In this document: positions 12,242 to 23,733 of the stretch, piece by piece
Layout: the number at the start of each line of letters is the position of its first letter
Position numbering within the stretch: position 1 is the first letter of the stretch
NCBI GenBank assembly: GCA_036924285.1
Contig: JAYKYS010000011.1
Coordinates: forward strand, 3,162,001-3,226,000
Direction: 5' to 3'
Length of the DNA: 64,000 nucleotides
Source of the DNA: Asterella californica
Lineage: Eukaryota > Streptophyta > Marchantiopsida > Marchantiales > Aytoniaceae
Program-made: the position numbers and the translations under genes
The notes under the pieces: model-generated
The model's input: only the letters and a program-made list of their open reading frames with translations
What the model was told of the DNA's origin: nothing
Databases searched by the model: none

Positions 12242-12614
12242 CTAGAGAAGCTGTACCTTCACCTTTTCTCCACGGAAAAGGTCCAGAAGGTTAGATACCT
12301 TGGAGACCATGACGTGGAGTTCATGGAAGCTATCTAAGAAGGACAGGTTGTCAACTGAGGAGCCTTCTTTCACACCTAAGGCCAGGCCGAGCTATGTATT
12401 TGGGCATCTCAATAAGAGGACATCTTACCCATTTCTTTTGCTATTTATATGTGTCCAAGGAGGACAAGAGGGAGAACGAGTTGGTCAAGTATGGGCCAAC
12501 GAGACGATGAGAAGTGAAGGAAGAGACCTCGGAGGAAGAAGATCGCACAGCTGTCAAGTCTTCCCCTCTTACTCTAGTGTCTCAGGCGGGGCAGGCACTC
12601 ATTAGAAGCCGATT
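12242..12614. other. No intact ORF; decayed retroelement leader
   Basis: Plus-strand peptides in several frames continue the retroelement-like composition, interrupted by many stops. No feature is assigned. Confidence 0.4.
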
Positions 12615-13043
12615 ATGGTGCGAGAAGACGACTCCAGCGATACAAAAGACACGTCGTCGAAGAAGATGGGACCTAGGAGCGTTCGTAAGAAGAATGCATC
12701 TTTCTCGACCATCCACTCTGGATCCGAGTCCGATTCGCAAGAAGATACCTCCAGCACCAAGATCGCCAAGAAGAAAGCTTCTGCGACTACAAGGAGTCTT
12801 CCGAAGACTCTAGAAGCCAAGACATGGGTTGATGTTCCAACTGCGAGTGGAGGAAGCGCAGCGAAGAGGACTGCTTCTGCGATGGGAAGAGATCTTTCGC
12901 CACGAAAGACATTAAGGGTAACGTCTTCTCGAGCACAGAAGGAGAAGATCATTATAGTGGAAGAGGTATCCACGCCTCTAGAAGACAAGGAAGTCATCTC
13001 AGATCGATTTGTGGACATGAACATGTCTTCTGCGAGAAGATAG
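12615..13043 (+). CDS. Ser/Lys-rich retroelement ORF, truncated
   Basis: A 142-codon ORF of low complexity, rich in Ser, Lys, Asp and Glu, with basic patches (AKKKASATTR, RDLSPRKTLR) and acidic serine runs (SGSESDSQEDTSST). It ends in a TAG, after which the same frame continues with a helical-looking stretch (LEEFNAIFSLEIQ) before more stops. Such disordered ORFs precede gag in some plant gypsy-type elements, and from memory similar proteins are abundant in Marchantia. The gag remnant lies 800 bp downstream on the same strand. The antisense ORF here is a shadow. Function unknown; nucleic-acid binding is only a guess. Confidence 0.4.
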   Translation: MVREDDSSDTKDTSSKKMGPRSVRKKNASFSTIHSGSESDSQEDTSSTKIAKKKASATTRSLPKTLEAKTWVDVPTASGGSAAKRTASAMGRDLSPRKTLRVTSSRAQKEKIIIVEEVSTPLEDKEVISDRFVDMNMSSARR

Positions 13044-13219
13044 TTGGAGGAGTTCAATGCCATCTTCAGTTTGGAGATCCAGCCAGCGATGAAGTTGGTG
13101 GAGAAACGTATGATGGCTTAGGAGAAGCCACTGTAGCTTGGATTCGGCCTTCGAACCTTGATGCAGCAGGAAGAAGCTCGGAAGTAGAAGCTGGAAGCTC
13201 TGGAAGTCAACCTCCGCAC

Positions 13220-13850
13220 CACGGATTCACAAATAATCAGCAACTAGGGCCCTTGCATCCTTAGTATAGCGTCAGGAGTCACAAATACCCAATCAGCAAT
13301 AGTAAACTAGGGTCTAGCTTGATTTTTCCTTCTTTCGAGTCACGTAATTTCTCCACTAGGCGTCCAAATGAAATAGATGAAGTGTCCATGGAAAACTGAC
13401 AATGAGCTCTACCCATCGATGTAATGAAAGTGAAGATCCGAAGTTGTGCAAAAAGTCTGTAAGCTGAGGTCTAGCTTGTTTTTCCATCTTTCGAGTCTCG
13501 TAACTTCTCCACTAGACATCCAAATGAAGTAGACAAAGTATTCATGGAAAGATGACAATGAGCTATTCATCGTTGTAATGAATGTGAAGATCCAAAGTTG
13601 TGTCAAAAGTCCGTAAGCTGGAACTTAGCTTGTTTTTCTCATCTTTCGAGTCTTGGAACTTCTCCACTAGACGTCCAAATGAAGTAGACAAATTGTCCAT
13701 GAAAAGCTGACAATGAGCTCTAGCCATCGATGCGATGAAAGTGAAGATCTGAAGTTGTGCAAAAAGTCTCATTTTTAGTCCCATGAGTGTCTTTGGAGCG
13801 ATAATGATAAGCATCAGAATAGATTTTCATATAGGACACGACCTCATACG
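13220..13850 (-). repeat. 157-bp tandem array (about 3 units) with flanks, copy 1
   Basis: Units begin near 13309, 13467 and 13621, each with a variant of TCTAGCTTG-TTTTTCC-ATCTTTCGAGTC and the words TTCTCCACTAG and CCAAATGAAGTAGACAAA. The array and its flanks are the reverse complement of 41400-42050, including the outer words GAGTGTCTTTGGAGCGA (right side) and CCCTTGCATC-TTA (left side). It sits between the Ser/Lys-rich ORF and the gag remnant. Confidence 0.85.
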
Positions 13851-14335
13851 ACGATGATGTCGATGCTGATGACTTCATCATGATGTTCGAGACCATCTCT
13901 TGATCCAACAAGGAAGACACTGATGCCGACAGACTCCGTGTATTTCCTAGTCTGATCGTAGAGAAGGGAAGGAAATGGATGAATAAAGCGATGGATGATG
14001 ATTTAGTTACGACCACTTGGGCTGCTCTGAAGGCAGTTTTTCTGAAGAGATTCAGAGGAGTGAGCTATGACAAGATGACTCTCATGGCACTTCAGAGGTT
14101 AGAACGGAAGAAGAAAAAGACACTGTGGGATTACACTGAGAGGTTTGAAGACCTCTTGGATCACATCCCCAAAACCAAAGAAGATCCGGTTCTTGTGCTC
14201 AGCAAGCCGTGGACTGGTACTTGAGAGGATTGTCTCAAGACATGGAGTTGTATTTTAGAAGAGGAATAGGTGATGACTTAGTAGAGGTACAGAAGTGTGC
14301 AAAGCAGTATGAAACCTCGAGCATTACAGGAGATT
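13845..14335 (+). pseudogene. Ty3/gypsy-type gag remnant
   Basis: From about 13849 the plus strand reads a gag N-terminus (DDFIMMFETIS, then a stop, then RLRVFPSLI and the ORF at 13979-14224 with WAALKAVFLKRF and DYTERFEDLLDHIP). These match the retrotransposon gag family pattern (W-x2-L-K-x2-F, then Y-x2-R-F). A frameshift near 14195 moves the frame to DWYLRGLSQDMELYF, the usual end of this domain. The capsid-like protein would package element RNA; this copy is broken by one stop and one frameshift and ends abruptly at about 14340 against RNase H sequence. Confidence 0.75.
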
Positions 14336-14339
14336 TATT

Positions 14340-14705
14340 GACAGGTATGCAGATGTAGTAGGAAGACTTACCAAGTTGCTTAAGAAGGACAAACTTTATG
14401 TCTGGTCTTCTGAGCAGCAGGAAGCGTTTGAAGAGATGAAAAGACTTCTGTCAGAATCTCCTGTCCTAAGACCACCTGATTGGAAAAGGATCTTCTACAT
14501 TTATGTGGATGTTTCTGCTTTTGTCATAGTGGTGGTAATGAGCCAAAAGGATGAGAAGAAGAAGGATTATCTCATCTACTATGCGAGAAGACAACTCAGC
14601 GATGCAGAGAAGAAGTACTCGACAACTGAAAGGGAGTGTCTTGGCATGATTTACTCCTGTAGGAAGTTTAGACACTATCTTGTAGCAAATCCATTTGTCT
14701 TCTAG
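14340..14705 (+). pseudogene. Ty3/gypsy RT-RNase H junction remnant
   Basis: The ORF at 14376-14705 reads the end of a gypsy reverse transcriptase and the start of its RNase H: W-x-QQEAFEEMKRLLSESPVLR, then YVDVSAF in place of the usual DAS, then YYARRQLSDAEKKYST and FRHYLVANPF. The gag domain ends only about 40 bp upstream, so protease, RT fingers/palm and everything between have been deleted. Integrase is also absent. The fragment ends in a stop and AT-rich DNA follows. Confidence 0.8.
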
Positions 14706-14719
14706 TCTTATTTGGAGTC

Positions 14720-16930
14720 TCTTTCCTCATCTTATAATGCAACTACTTTTCTGAAATTACATCCACCGTCTTGGTACTTCAGATCAAACCTCACCACTCC
14801 TTTGAAGGAGACACATCATAAGTTATAGCAGGAACTCGTTACTAAAAACTTTCGCCCTAAAGTAGACAAGTTAGTGTCTTTGTTGTATATGAAATCTCAA
14901 AATGTGCCATTGAGAATTTATTGAGATACGTTCTAGATGCTAAAGAGCTTGAGCCAGATCAATGCTAGAAATATGCTATTCTTTAACGATTTATGCGTCA
15001 TGAAAATGTATAGCATCTGGAAGATTATAAAAATGCCTTAGAATATCTTATCAAAGTTCAGAATCAGTATTTTGTATATAAACAAAAATCTTGATAATCA
15101 TCTCGTCATGTGTTTCAAGATACATGTTGTAATGACATCTAGTTAATAAAACATGTACATCCATGTATCTTCAGTTAATAAAAGTTTATATCTCTATGCA
15201 AGTAATAAATATTTTAATTGATTTTAACATCTCTATGTGATTTATATTTATTTTCACTTGCAAGATATTTGAATTTAATCTCACCAAGGTTTAGTGCAAT
15301 AATGCAATATTGATGAATTTATTTAATATTTTTTGTGTTTCGGATCATGTTTTAAATAAATTATTAAAATCTGCACGAGGACAATCAGAATGAAGATGTT
15401 CAATAGAATCATAGTAGTTTTTGTTCAGTTTTGTCTAATAACTTTAAAAAATAGTGCACTATTAATGACTGTATTTAATATTTTTAAATTCTGAGTTATA
15501 TTACAAATAACTTATTAAAATCTGAAAAGGTTTTTTTTGAAACATTTAACGTGTCTAACGTTTAACATAATATCACTCGCAAAAGGTTTATATTCAATCT
15601 TGCAAAGATTTAGTTATATCTAAGTTAACTATAAGAGTATCATAATTAAAATTTTCAATAGATGTTGAAGATTCATCTATTCATTCTTCTTTTCATTATT
15701 TGCTTCTATAGCATTCTTTCTGTGCAAGACCGATCATACTTTGAATCTGTGCGAGGACAATCATAATAAAAGATCTACGAACCGATACGAGTTTACTTAG
15801 AAAATTTAAGCTTGACTATAGCAATGCAATTCTTATGTTAGTTTATATATATTTTGATCTTTTTTCATTTTGAATATATGCGGTTTATTATCTTATAACA
15901 TTATATGTTTACTTTAAATTATTATATATTACTGATTAATATAGTTAAGATGCTTAATATATATTAAAATCTATTAATTCATATAATTCATATCAGTTTA
16001 TATTAATACGACAAACGAATTATTAGAATTTAGAATTTATTAGTAATAATTAATTAATCAAAAGTAATAATATATTTCTGATATATAATATACATTTGGA
16101 ACTATATTTTATACTATTGAGATCATAATTTGAGATTATAATTTAGATTATACACTCACAATATTTAGAATATTCGATGAATATTTTGAACAATTGATGT
16201 TAAACTTTTGGACTAAGAGAGTTTACAAAATGGACACTGGATTGTCCAGAATTAATGAATACACGGATTTAAATAGAGCTGTGCATGTGATGCAGCTCCA
16301 GATTACGTGTTTATTGTTAGAGTAGTGGAAGCCTCCACACACAAACGATCATACGAAGAAGCACAGGCAAACATTTACCAAGAGAAGGAACGGAGTGGCA
16401 TAGACCCTCCTATATATAGAGAGTGTTACAAAGGGGTTGGTTCCATAACTTAAAACATACCTTAACTGAGTTTACTTACCAAGGTCTGATATCTTAGCAG
16501 CGGTAGGAGACACTAGAACTAATTATCTCTTCACCCTTCTGGGTGTTGCGTGCTTGGCGGTACGAGTCTCTTTTTCCTCTTTATTCCCATCCGTTTGTTA
16601 TCCATCGAGAACTGACTCCTATGGATCCTTAACTGAGTATATACAGACCTCCATATAGTAAACATGAACATATATATATAACTAGAGCTGCACATATATT
16701 AACACCTAGATCTTCAGTTCAGTTCATTCGCTGTTCAGAGTCTTAAGCAGATGGAACTGATAAAGCAATACGAGACCGCGCCCCTGGAGGTAAACGATTA
16801 ATATGCATCCCAACTGTACTTCTGGCAAACAAGAGGAAGAAGACAAACGATTAAAAAATCCATTGTTTTCATTCGTGGTAATGTATCTATTCATGACTTT
16901 TATGTTTGTTTGATAATGAATAGACCGGAT
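14720..16930. other. AT-rich, no gene
   Basis: Very AT-rich with no ORF of note. Words such as 'ctgtgcgaggacaatcat' (15744) and 'ctgcacgaggacaatca' (15372) are a repeated motif about 370 bp apart. (AT)n runs occur near 16670. Confidence 0.5.
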
Positions 16931-16934
16931 AAGT

Positions 16935-16978
16935 AAATGAGTAACCTAATCTGAATAAATGAGTAACCTAATCTGAAT
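16935..16978. repeat. 22-bp direct tandem repeat, two copies
   Basis: Two perfect back-to-back copies of a 22-bp unit beginning AAATGAGTAACC. A short tandem duplication; no function is implied. Confidence 0.9.
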
Positions 16979-17039
16979 AGAGCTAGTGGGATAGACTGGT
17001 ACGTACGCGTGTTCTAAAAAATATATTTAGTTAAGAATT

Positions 17040-17125
17040 ATACTTTTTCGCATAGATATGAAGTTATCACAGTGGTAAGATTTTAAGTTTGGAAAGACTA
17101 CATCGAGAGTTCAAGCCTCCTAGGA
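17040..17125 (+). other. Possible tRNA-derived (SINE-like) remnant
   Basis: An A-box-like CAGTGGTAAGA is followed about 35 nt later by a B-box-like GAGTTCAAGCCTC. Spacing and content fit a tRNA-derived promoter, but no cloverleaf can be drawn with confidence and no poly-A or terminal duplication is seen. Confidence 0.2.
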
Positions 17126-17732
17126 GAACAGAAGAGATACAGAAGGGTGACTTTATATCTATATCAGCCAACGGTAGAAGCTGAAGATTATCGTGCTAGA
17201 ATAATAATGACTCTGGCTCTCTTCTCTAGATATGTCACTAGTAATCTAAAAATTTAGAGAAGTATTTGGAGTAATAAATTGTATCTAAAGTACATCTCAT
17301 CTGATTGATTTTGACTAAAAATAATTCATCTTCGTTAATTAAGACACTGTGAAATATGAAGCAAACCGAACTCAGGTGATAATGCAAGGATATCTTGATG
17401 TTTGAAGGAGTAAACTCGTTTATCAACGCCAAGATGAGAGTCCTGAAAGCCTCTGAAAGCTCTAGTAAAGTGTGGGATACCCTCAATTGGTGAAAAAAAT
17501 CATTGTCAACTGGAGTGTGAACCGCCCAGTCCCATGCCAGGGGAAGGGCTTGACACCAGATCCTATTTGACAACGTTAAGATAGATAGAGAGTTCAGAGG
17601 CGAGGATATTTTGGCAATTTGGACAAACTCTTGAAACCATACCTTCTGTACACGGACTACATACCACAAACGTTAGCGATGGATCAGATCAAACGTCAGT
17701 ACCATAGTGAAGACCTTCATTGGCCTGGAAAT

Positions 17733-17783
17733 AATCTCCAAAGTTGGAGATTCCTTCCATATATAGTTCTATATATGGAAGGA
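17733..17783. repeat. Two adjacent perfect hairpins present only in unit A
   Basis: AATCTCCAA/TTGGAGATT (17733-17752) and a 15-bp arm pair at 17752-17766 and 17769-17783 (TCCTTCCATATATAG). Unit B lacks about 40 bp here, going directly from AATAATCT to TATGGAAGGACC. This is either an insertion in A or a deletion in B. Confidence 0.85.
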
Positions 17784-18792
17784 CCGATCAATCGGCAGGG
17801 TAGTGCTGGTGTGAACAAAATCCCTCGTGAACCTGTACGTAAAGAAGTCCGAGGCTTTGAGTTGCAAGGACCGCTTGCAACAATCAGATGGAGTATGTAT
17901 TGAGAGTATGACTACTCGCGCAGGAGTTGACCCAGACAGCGCTCTCAAACACGAGAACTCTAGATTACATGTGCATGTACAGATATATATGCAACTGAAA
18001 TGCGCAGGGTGTGTCAATAAGTATTTCTGATCGATCCCATTCTCTTCAAAATAGTCTCTATTCACAACGAAGTTTGCGGCTCTTTACAAGGAGAAAATCC
18101 CCTTGTTCATATTGCCGAGTACCCAGATTAAGCACTTCAGGCAAAACGCAAAGAGAAAAATCACGATACTGCAGCTCCTTACAAGAAGAAAACACTTGTT
18201 CAGATTACAAAGTTATGAAATATCAGCACTTCAGTCAGCAAAAATGCCAGGAGAAAGATCACGATACTTCCAGCAATACCTCATGGTCATGGAGCCGCTC
18301 AGACACTGTATTTATAACAGGATCATTTCGTTGATTCCTTTTCTGTATTATCAGAAGAGTTATCGCCTAGTGTACAAGAAGAAAACTTCCAGACACATAC
18401 TAAAGAAGAATCGGGGAACTTCCTCAAAACTTCAACGTTTGACTGACGGACAGATCTAGAGTGACTGTTGACAGAGCATTCAACCTACAGAATTATCCTT
18501 GCGAGTCGAGGGCTCTGATGGAGAATTCGTATCCTTTGACGCGGTGCAAATCGGAATTGTACTTGATTCCTGAGTAACGGTTCAGTTTATCTGTTCACAG
18601 ACATCAAGACGGTAGTTCGATAACTTTCCTGGCAAAATGGCAGATTACGTCGACCCGGACGGGATCTCAGAATCCCCCTCTCAGACGCAGCAATAACTGC
18701 AAGGTCGAGTTATAATCAGCCAGCGTACGACCGTCTTCGAGCCGCTTATCGGCGAAAATCAACCTCTGCTCGGCGAAAATCAACCTCTGCTG

Positions 18793-19011
18793 TGTTAAAG
18801 ATAATGTCTAGTCTATAGTCACATCTATAGTCACCTCTATAAGTCACCTCTATAGGCACATCTCTATGTCTAGTAACTGACTAGTGATTAACCTCTGTCC
18901 ATAGGTTAGAGTATATAACAACCCCCCTCTTGGAAGATGATGAGTCGACTGATCCCTTTACTAATGTATCTTCCATAGTGGAGAGTATTCACTTGGTTTG
19001 ATTCTTAAACA
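18793..19011 (+). repeat. Left LTR of the copia element
   Basis: Starts TGTTAAAGATAATG and ends TTCTTAAACA. It contains a run of short CTCTATA(A)GTCAC repeats and a TATA-like AGAGTATATAACAAC near 18908-18922, which fits the promoter of element RNA. Confidence 0.95.
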
Positions 19012-19023
19012 TGGTATCAGAGC
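19012..19023 (+). promoter_or_regulatory. Primer-binding site, initiator tRNA-Met type
   Basis: TGGTATCAGAGC directly follows the left LTR. This is the standard complement of the 3' end of plant initiator tRNA-Met used by copia elements. Confidence 0.95.
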
Positions 19024-19490
19024 TTAGGCACGAGCATTAGCAAGGAGAATGAGGAACCAGAGAGTGAAAAAGACATAGAGTGAGCACACCACCTTCAACT
19101 GAAAAGTGAGAAAGAATACGTAAATTTCTGTTCAAACTACCTTTGACTGCGTTTTTGGAGAGGAAGGAGGCAGAATTAGACAAATCTGAGAGAGAATTTG
19201 GGGTTAAAACGCTCCGCCTTTCAATCCAAACGGAGCAAAGAGCAAAGAGCTTTCCAACGGTTCAACTTTCGACCCAAACGGACCTCATATAAGGAAGTTA
19301 CACTTTGGGGAACCCTTGGTCAACAGATCTTTGACTGCACTTTTGAAGGTCTTAACGATCAATTTTCGCATTTCTGAGATTTTTGCCGGGCAAGACAAGA
19401 TTGCAGAGGATTACAATATAGACACTACTTCCACCTCCACAACCACTTTGAGGAGTTCCAGATTTTTCCCACCTACTTTACTTTCGATCG

Positions 19491-20379
19491 ATGGCTAACG
19501 TTAGTGATAACCTACTTCATGATCATCATAAGTTGGATAGCACCAACTATCCAATATGGTGCTTCAAGGTTCAAGCCATTTTTCAGAACTACGACTTATG
19601 GGACATAGTGTTGGGTGAGGAAGAAAGACCTATAGATTCACCAGCTGCTGTCAAAGCTTAGAACAAAAGAAATCAACAAGCACTTGCTATCATCAAGATG
19701 ACCATAAAAGACTCGGAAGTTATGGATATCTTGGAGGCTAAAACCTCTAAAGATGCTTGGGATACTTTCACCAAGAAGCACGAAGGAGCTGCTCGAGGAG
19801 GAAGAGAATGCTACGCAGAAAGTTAAACACTTTGCAGATGGTTGCAGACATCTCACTCGAAGAGCACTTCAATATTGTCAAAGGGTTGCTACAACAACTG
19901 AAGAATCTGGGTGGAGGTATAGATGAGGACGACTTGGTGCTTATAGTGCTCCAGAGCTTACCAGAACCGTATGAGCACTTCGTCAAGCAGTGGATGTCCG
20001 CAAGGAGCCTGTCTCATTTGAAGAACTGCAAACACTAGCTTTGCAAGAAGCAATGAATATCGAAACCAAGTCAACTCAAGCAACTACCACAATTGATTCA
20101 GCTTTCTTCTCCAAGAGGAGAGATCATAAACGTGGTAGACCTCAAGACTCACAACCAAAACAGAAGGAGTTTTGAGACAACAAGAAAGGCAAATTCAACA
20201 AACGAGATTCAGAGGGCAACTCCAACAAACCTAAACCTGGGAACTGCAACTACTGTAAGAAACATGGTCACTATGCTTATGAGTGCAGGAAGAAGGCATT
20301 TGATCAACGTTCCAACACAAACAACAGAGGTAACTTCGTACAGACAACTGATCACGAAGAGAAGCTGTTCTTCACTGCC
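19491..20379 (+). pseudogene. copia gag with CCHC knuckle, broken
   Basis: An ATG at 19491 (MANVSDNLLHDHH) starts the gag polyprotein, with LDSTNYPIW typical of copia gag. The frame meets a TAG near 19660 (probably a former Trp codon), shifts near 19790 into the 19757-20038 frame (FNIVKGLLQQLKNLGG, DEDDLVLIVLQSLPEPYE), and shifts again near 20000 into the frame of pol. A TGA occurs near 20173. The zinc knuckle CNYCKKHGHYAYEC follows at about 20246-20287. It would form the capsid and bind RNA, but two stops and two shifts prevent this. Confidence 0.9.
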
Positions 20380-23300
20380 ATGTATACAGACACACATGAC
20401 CAACAATGGTGGATTGATTCTGGAGCATCAAATCATATCACCTCAAAGAAGGAGTGGTTTCAAAACTTTCATCCTCTTAATGGACCAGAGATTCGACTAG
20501 GAGATGGTAAGGACTACCAAGTCCAAGGAGAACGTAACGTTCGTATTAAGCTACCTTCAGGACAGATAAGAATCATTAGAGGTGTCTGGTTTGTACCTGG
20601 TGTAGTGCATAATCTTCTGAGTGTTGGTAAACTTGCTGCAAACGGATTTCAACTGTCATTTGATGCTCAAGGATGTTCAATTCTTGACCAAGGATCTGTA
20701 GTAGCTACATGGCTTAAGGTTGGCCACTTGTATGAGTTACAAGTCTTACCCTTAGTAGCTCCAGTTCTAGCTGCTGTAACAGAGATCAGCCAGTTATGGC
20801 ATCTACGACTTGGACATTTACACTATCAGAGGATGCAGAAGTTGTTTCATGAGAACTTAGCACTTGGTGTTTCCAAACTCGCCCCTGTAAACACCCCATG
20901 TGAAGTTTGTCTCAGATCTAAACAAACTCGAAGGAAGTTCTTTAAGACTACTGCAACAAGGGCAACAGATATCCTTCAGCTGTTACATATAGATCTCTGT
21001 GGACCTACTGAGATCATATCGCTTGGAGGTTCTAAGTACTTTATGCTGGTTGTTGATGACTTCTCGAGATACATTTGGGTTTTCTTCCTCTTAAGAAAGT
21101 CTGAAGCAGTCTCGAATCTTCAACAACTTGTTAACATGGTGGAAAGACAGATTGGACAGCAAGTGAAACAGCTACGAAGTGATAGAGGAGGAGAGTTCAC
21201 TTCCAAGGCAGCTGACCAATATTTCGCTGAGAAGAGGATACTGCGGCAGTTGACTACAGCTTACACGCCTCAGCAAAATGGAGTTATTGAAAGAAAGAAC
21301 AGAACTGTTGTGGAGATGGCAAGAAGTCTTCTTCTTGAGCAAGATCTTCCAAAAAATCTTTGGGCTGAAGCTGTCAATACTGCGGTCTACCTTCTCAACA
21401 GAAGTCCAACAAATGCTGTGAACAACAAAACTCCATTCGAAGCTTTCACAAGGAAGAAACCAGACCTCTCTAACCTACGAATTTTTGGATGTAAAGCATA
21501 TGTTTCAACTCCTCAAAAATTACTCCAAAACTTTGATGATAGATCTCAGCTCTGTACATTCATAGGATATCCAGCAAGAGAAAAGGGATATAAGCTATTG
21601 AGTGCTGCAAGAAAGATCATCATCAGTCGAGATATAGTGTTTTTAGAGGTCCCCTCATCTCGAAACTTACAACACCATCTTTCTGACCTGCCACCTCTCT
21701 CTATCCAAACACCTACTTCAGATAACCATGAAGAAGAACCTCAAGCTCAACTAGAACCACCTCCTACACCACCCACACAAGTTGAGCTTACTGAATCAGG
21801 TCCAACTACAGCAGATTCGCCTCTCATTCATCAGCCTACTCCAGATTCGAATCTTGCTACCCAACCAAGGAGACCTATCAGAACAAGGAAGGTTCCTGCA
21901 AGGCTACATGATTATATTCTCATGGCTGAAGCTCAAGGTGATGGAGAGACTATTACATTCGAGGAAGCTTTCAGTAAGAATCACTGGAGACGTGTTATGC
22001 AGGAAGAATATGATGCACTGCTCAAAAATGCAACCTGGAGCCTAGTACCTCTTCCAACAAATAGGAAAGCACTTGGCTGTAAGTGGGTTTATAAGATCAA
22101 GAGGCATGCGGATGGAACTATTGAGAGATACAAGGCTCGTCTTGTTGCAAAAGATTATTGGCAGACTGCAGAAGAAGATTTTCAAGAGACCTTCACACCT
22201 GTGGTAAAACATAACTCTATTCGAGTTCTTTGTGCTCTTGCAAAACAACATGGTTGGAAGTGTCTACAAATGGATGTTAAGAATGCATTCCTTAATGACA
22301 TTCTTGAAGAAGATATCTACTTGCAGCAACCACCTGGTTTTCGTCGTCAAGGAAGTGGACAGTTAGTGTGCAAGCTGCACAAGGCATTGTATGGTCTCAA
22401 ACAAGCTCCAAGAGCTTGGTACATAAGAATCGACACCTTCTTGAGGCAACAAGACTTCTCTCTTACAAGAGGTGATCCAAACTTATATGTTTTGATTACT
22501 TCTCAAGGTATTGTGTTACTGTTACTGTACGTGGATGACCTGATAATATCCGGAAGTAATCAAGGAGGAGTAAAGAAGATTCAGCAAGCTTTAATGCAAG
22601 AGTTTGATATGAAGGATCTAGGACTTCTCAACTTTTGTCTTGGAGTTCAATTTTTGGAACACAACGAAATGTTATATCTCTCTCAGGCAAGATACCAGAA
22701 AGTATACTTCAGGATTTCCAGATGGAGAAGTGCAAGCCTGCGCCTACTCCTATGGTTATCTCAAAGGAGTGGCAAAGTTCTTCTGTTGATGATGAGCAGG
22801 CAGATGCAACAGAGTTCAGGAAGCTGATCGGGAAGTTAATTTATCTGGCTGTCACTACAAGACCAGATATTTCATATGCAATCAGCAAACTCAGTCAGAA
22901 TATGGAGTCTCCCACACTTATGCATATGAGGGCAGCAAAGAGAGTTTTGCGCTACCTCAAGGGAACTACCAGCTATGGGCTCAGATATAGCTCAGATAAG
23001 TCACTTGGACTTGTTGGATTTACAGATGCTGATTGGGCAGGATTCTACAGATCGTAAATCAATGTCTGGATTCGCATTTATGCTGGGAGGGGGTGCCATC
23101 CTTGGCAGTGTAAAAAGAAGCTAACTATTGCTTTATCCTCCTCTGAAGCAGAATATCGTGACCTGTGTAATGTAGCACGAGAGGCCATTTGACTAAGATG
23201 GATGTTGGAGGATGTAGGTGTCAACCAAGACACTCCAACAGTAATCTGGACTGATAGCATGAGTGCAATAGCATTGGCGAAAAATCCAATGCATCATGCT

Positions 23301-23510
23301 AGAACAAAGCACATTGAAGTGCAAGTCCACTTCATCAGGGAGAAAATAATTTCGAGAGAGGTTGTTACTCAATGGGTAACAACTGATGATCAAACTGCTG
23401 ATATATTCACCAAGTCTTTGTTTTCAGACAGGTTTCAAAAATTGAGACTTGAACTTGGTGTATATTCAGTACCACTGACATTAAGAGAGGATGTTAAAGA
23501 TAATGTCTAG
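20380..23510 (+). pseudogene. copia pol: protease, integrase, RT, RNase H
   Basis: The main ORF 20380-22827 (815 codons) continues the gag frame. Protease WIDSGASNHI is at residues 11-20, followed by the integrase zinc motif (HLRLGH...CEVC), the integrase catalytic core (D near 206 in LHIDLCGP, LRSDRGGEF, then E in NGVIERKNR near 303), and reverse transcriptase with YVDD at 717-720. A frameshift near 22695 moves to the 22635-23057 frame (CKPAPTPM, RPDISYAI, FTDADWAG of RNase H); a stop at 23055 and another near 23190 interrupt it before the last ORF 23202-23510 (WTDSMSAIALAKNP, ARTKHIEVQ). The element is therefore non-autonomous. Confidence 0.95.
23481..23491 (+). promoter_or_regulatory. Polypurine tract of the copia element
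   Basis: The purine-rich TTAAGAGAGGA lies immediately before the right LTR, where plus-strand DNA synthesis is primed. Confidence 0.85.
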
Positions 23511-23733
23511 TCTATAGTCACATCTATAGTCATCTCTATAGTCATCTCTATAGTCACCTCTATAAGTCACCTCTATAGGCACATCTCTATGTCTAGTAAC
23601 TGACTAGTGACTAACCTCTGTCCATAGATTAGAGTATATAACAACCTCCTCTTGGGAGATGATGAGTCGACTGATCCTTTTACTAATGTATCTTCCATAG
23701 TGGAGAGTATTCACTTGGTTTGGTTCTTAAACA
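23492..23733 (+). repeat. Right LTR of the copia element
   Basis: The same ends as the left LTR, but 23 bp longer because two extra copies of a 12-bp CATCTCTATAGT unit are present and one C is missing from a C run. Followed by TGCTC, the second target-site copy, and then ubiquitin-derived sequence. Confidence 0.95.

Larger units (their letters stand above)
18793..23733 (+). mobile_element. Ty1/copia LTR retrotransposon, nearly full length, inactive
   Basis: The element has TG...CA LTRs of 219 bp (left) and 242 bp (right), a 5-bp target duplication (TGCTG at 18788-18792, TGCTC at 23734-23738, one change), a primer-binding site and a polypurine tract. The internal order gag, protease, integrase, reverse transcriptase, RNase H is the copia order. 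LTRs differ at only about six or seven positions apart from a length change, so insertion is fairly recent, yet gag and pol carry stops and frameshifts. It lies inside and antisense to the ubiquitin pseudogene. Confidence 0.95.

Noticed and set aside
12602..13063. 153-codon minus-strand ORF
   Set aside because: Antisense to the Ser/Lys-rich plus-strand ORF, whose composition and strand agree with the gag remnant downstream.
18793..23733. Copia element as currently active
   Set aside because: Gag has two stops and two frameshifts, and pol one frameshift and two stops; autonomy is excluded.
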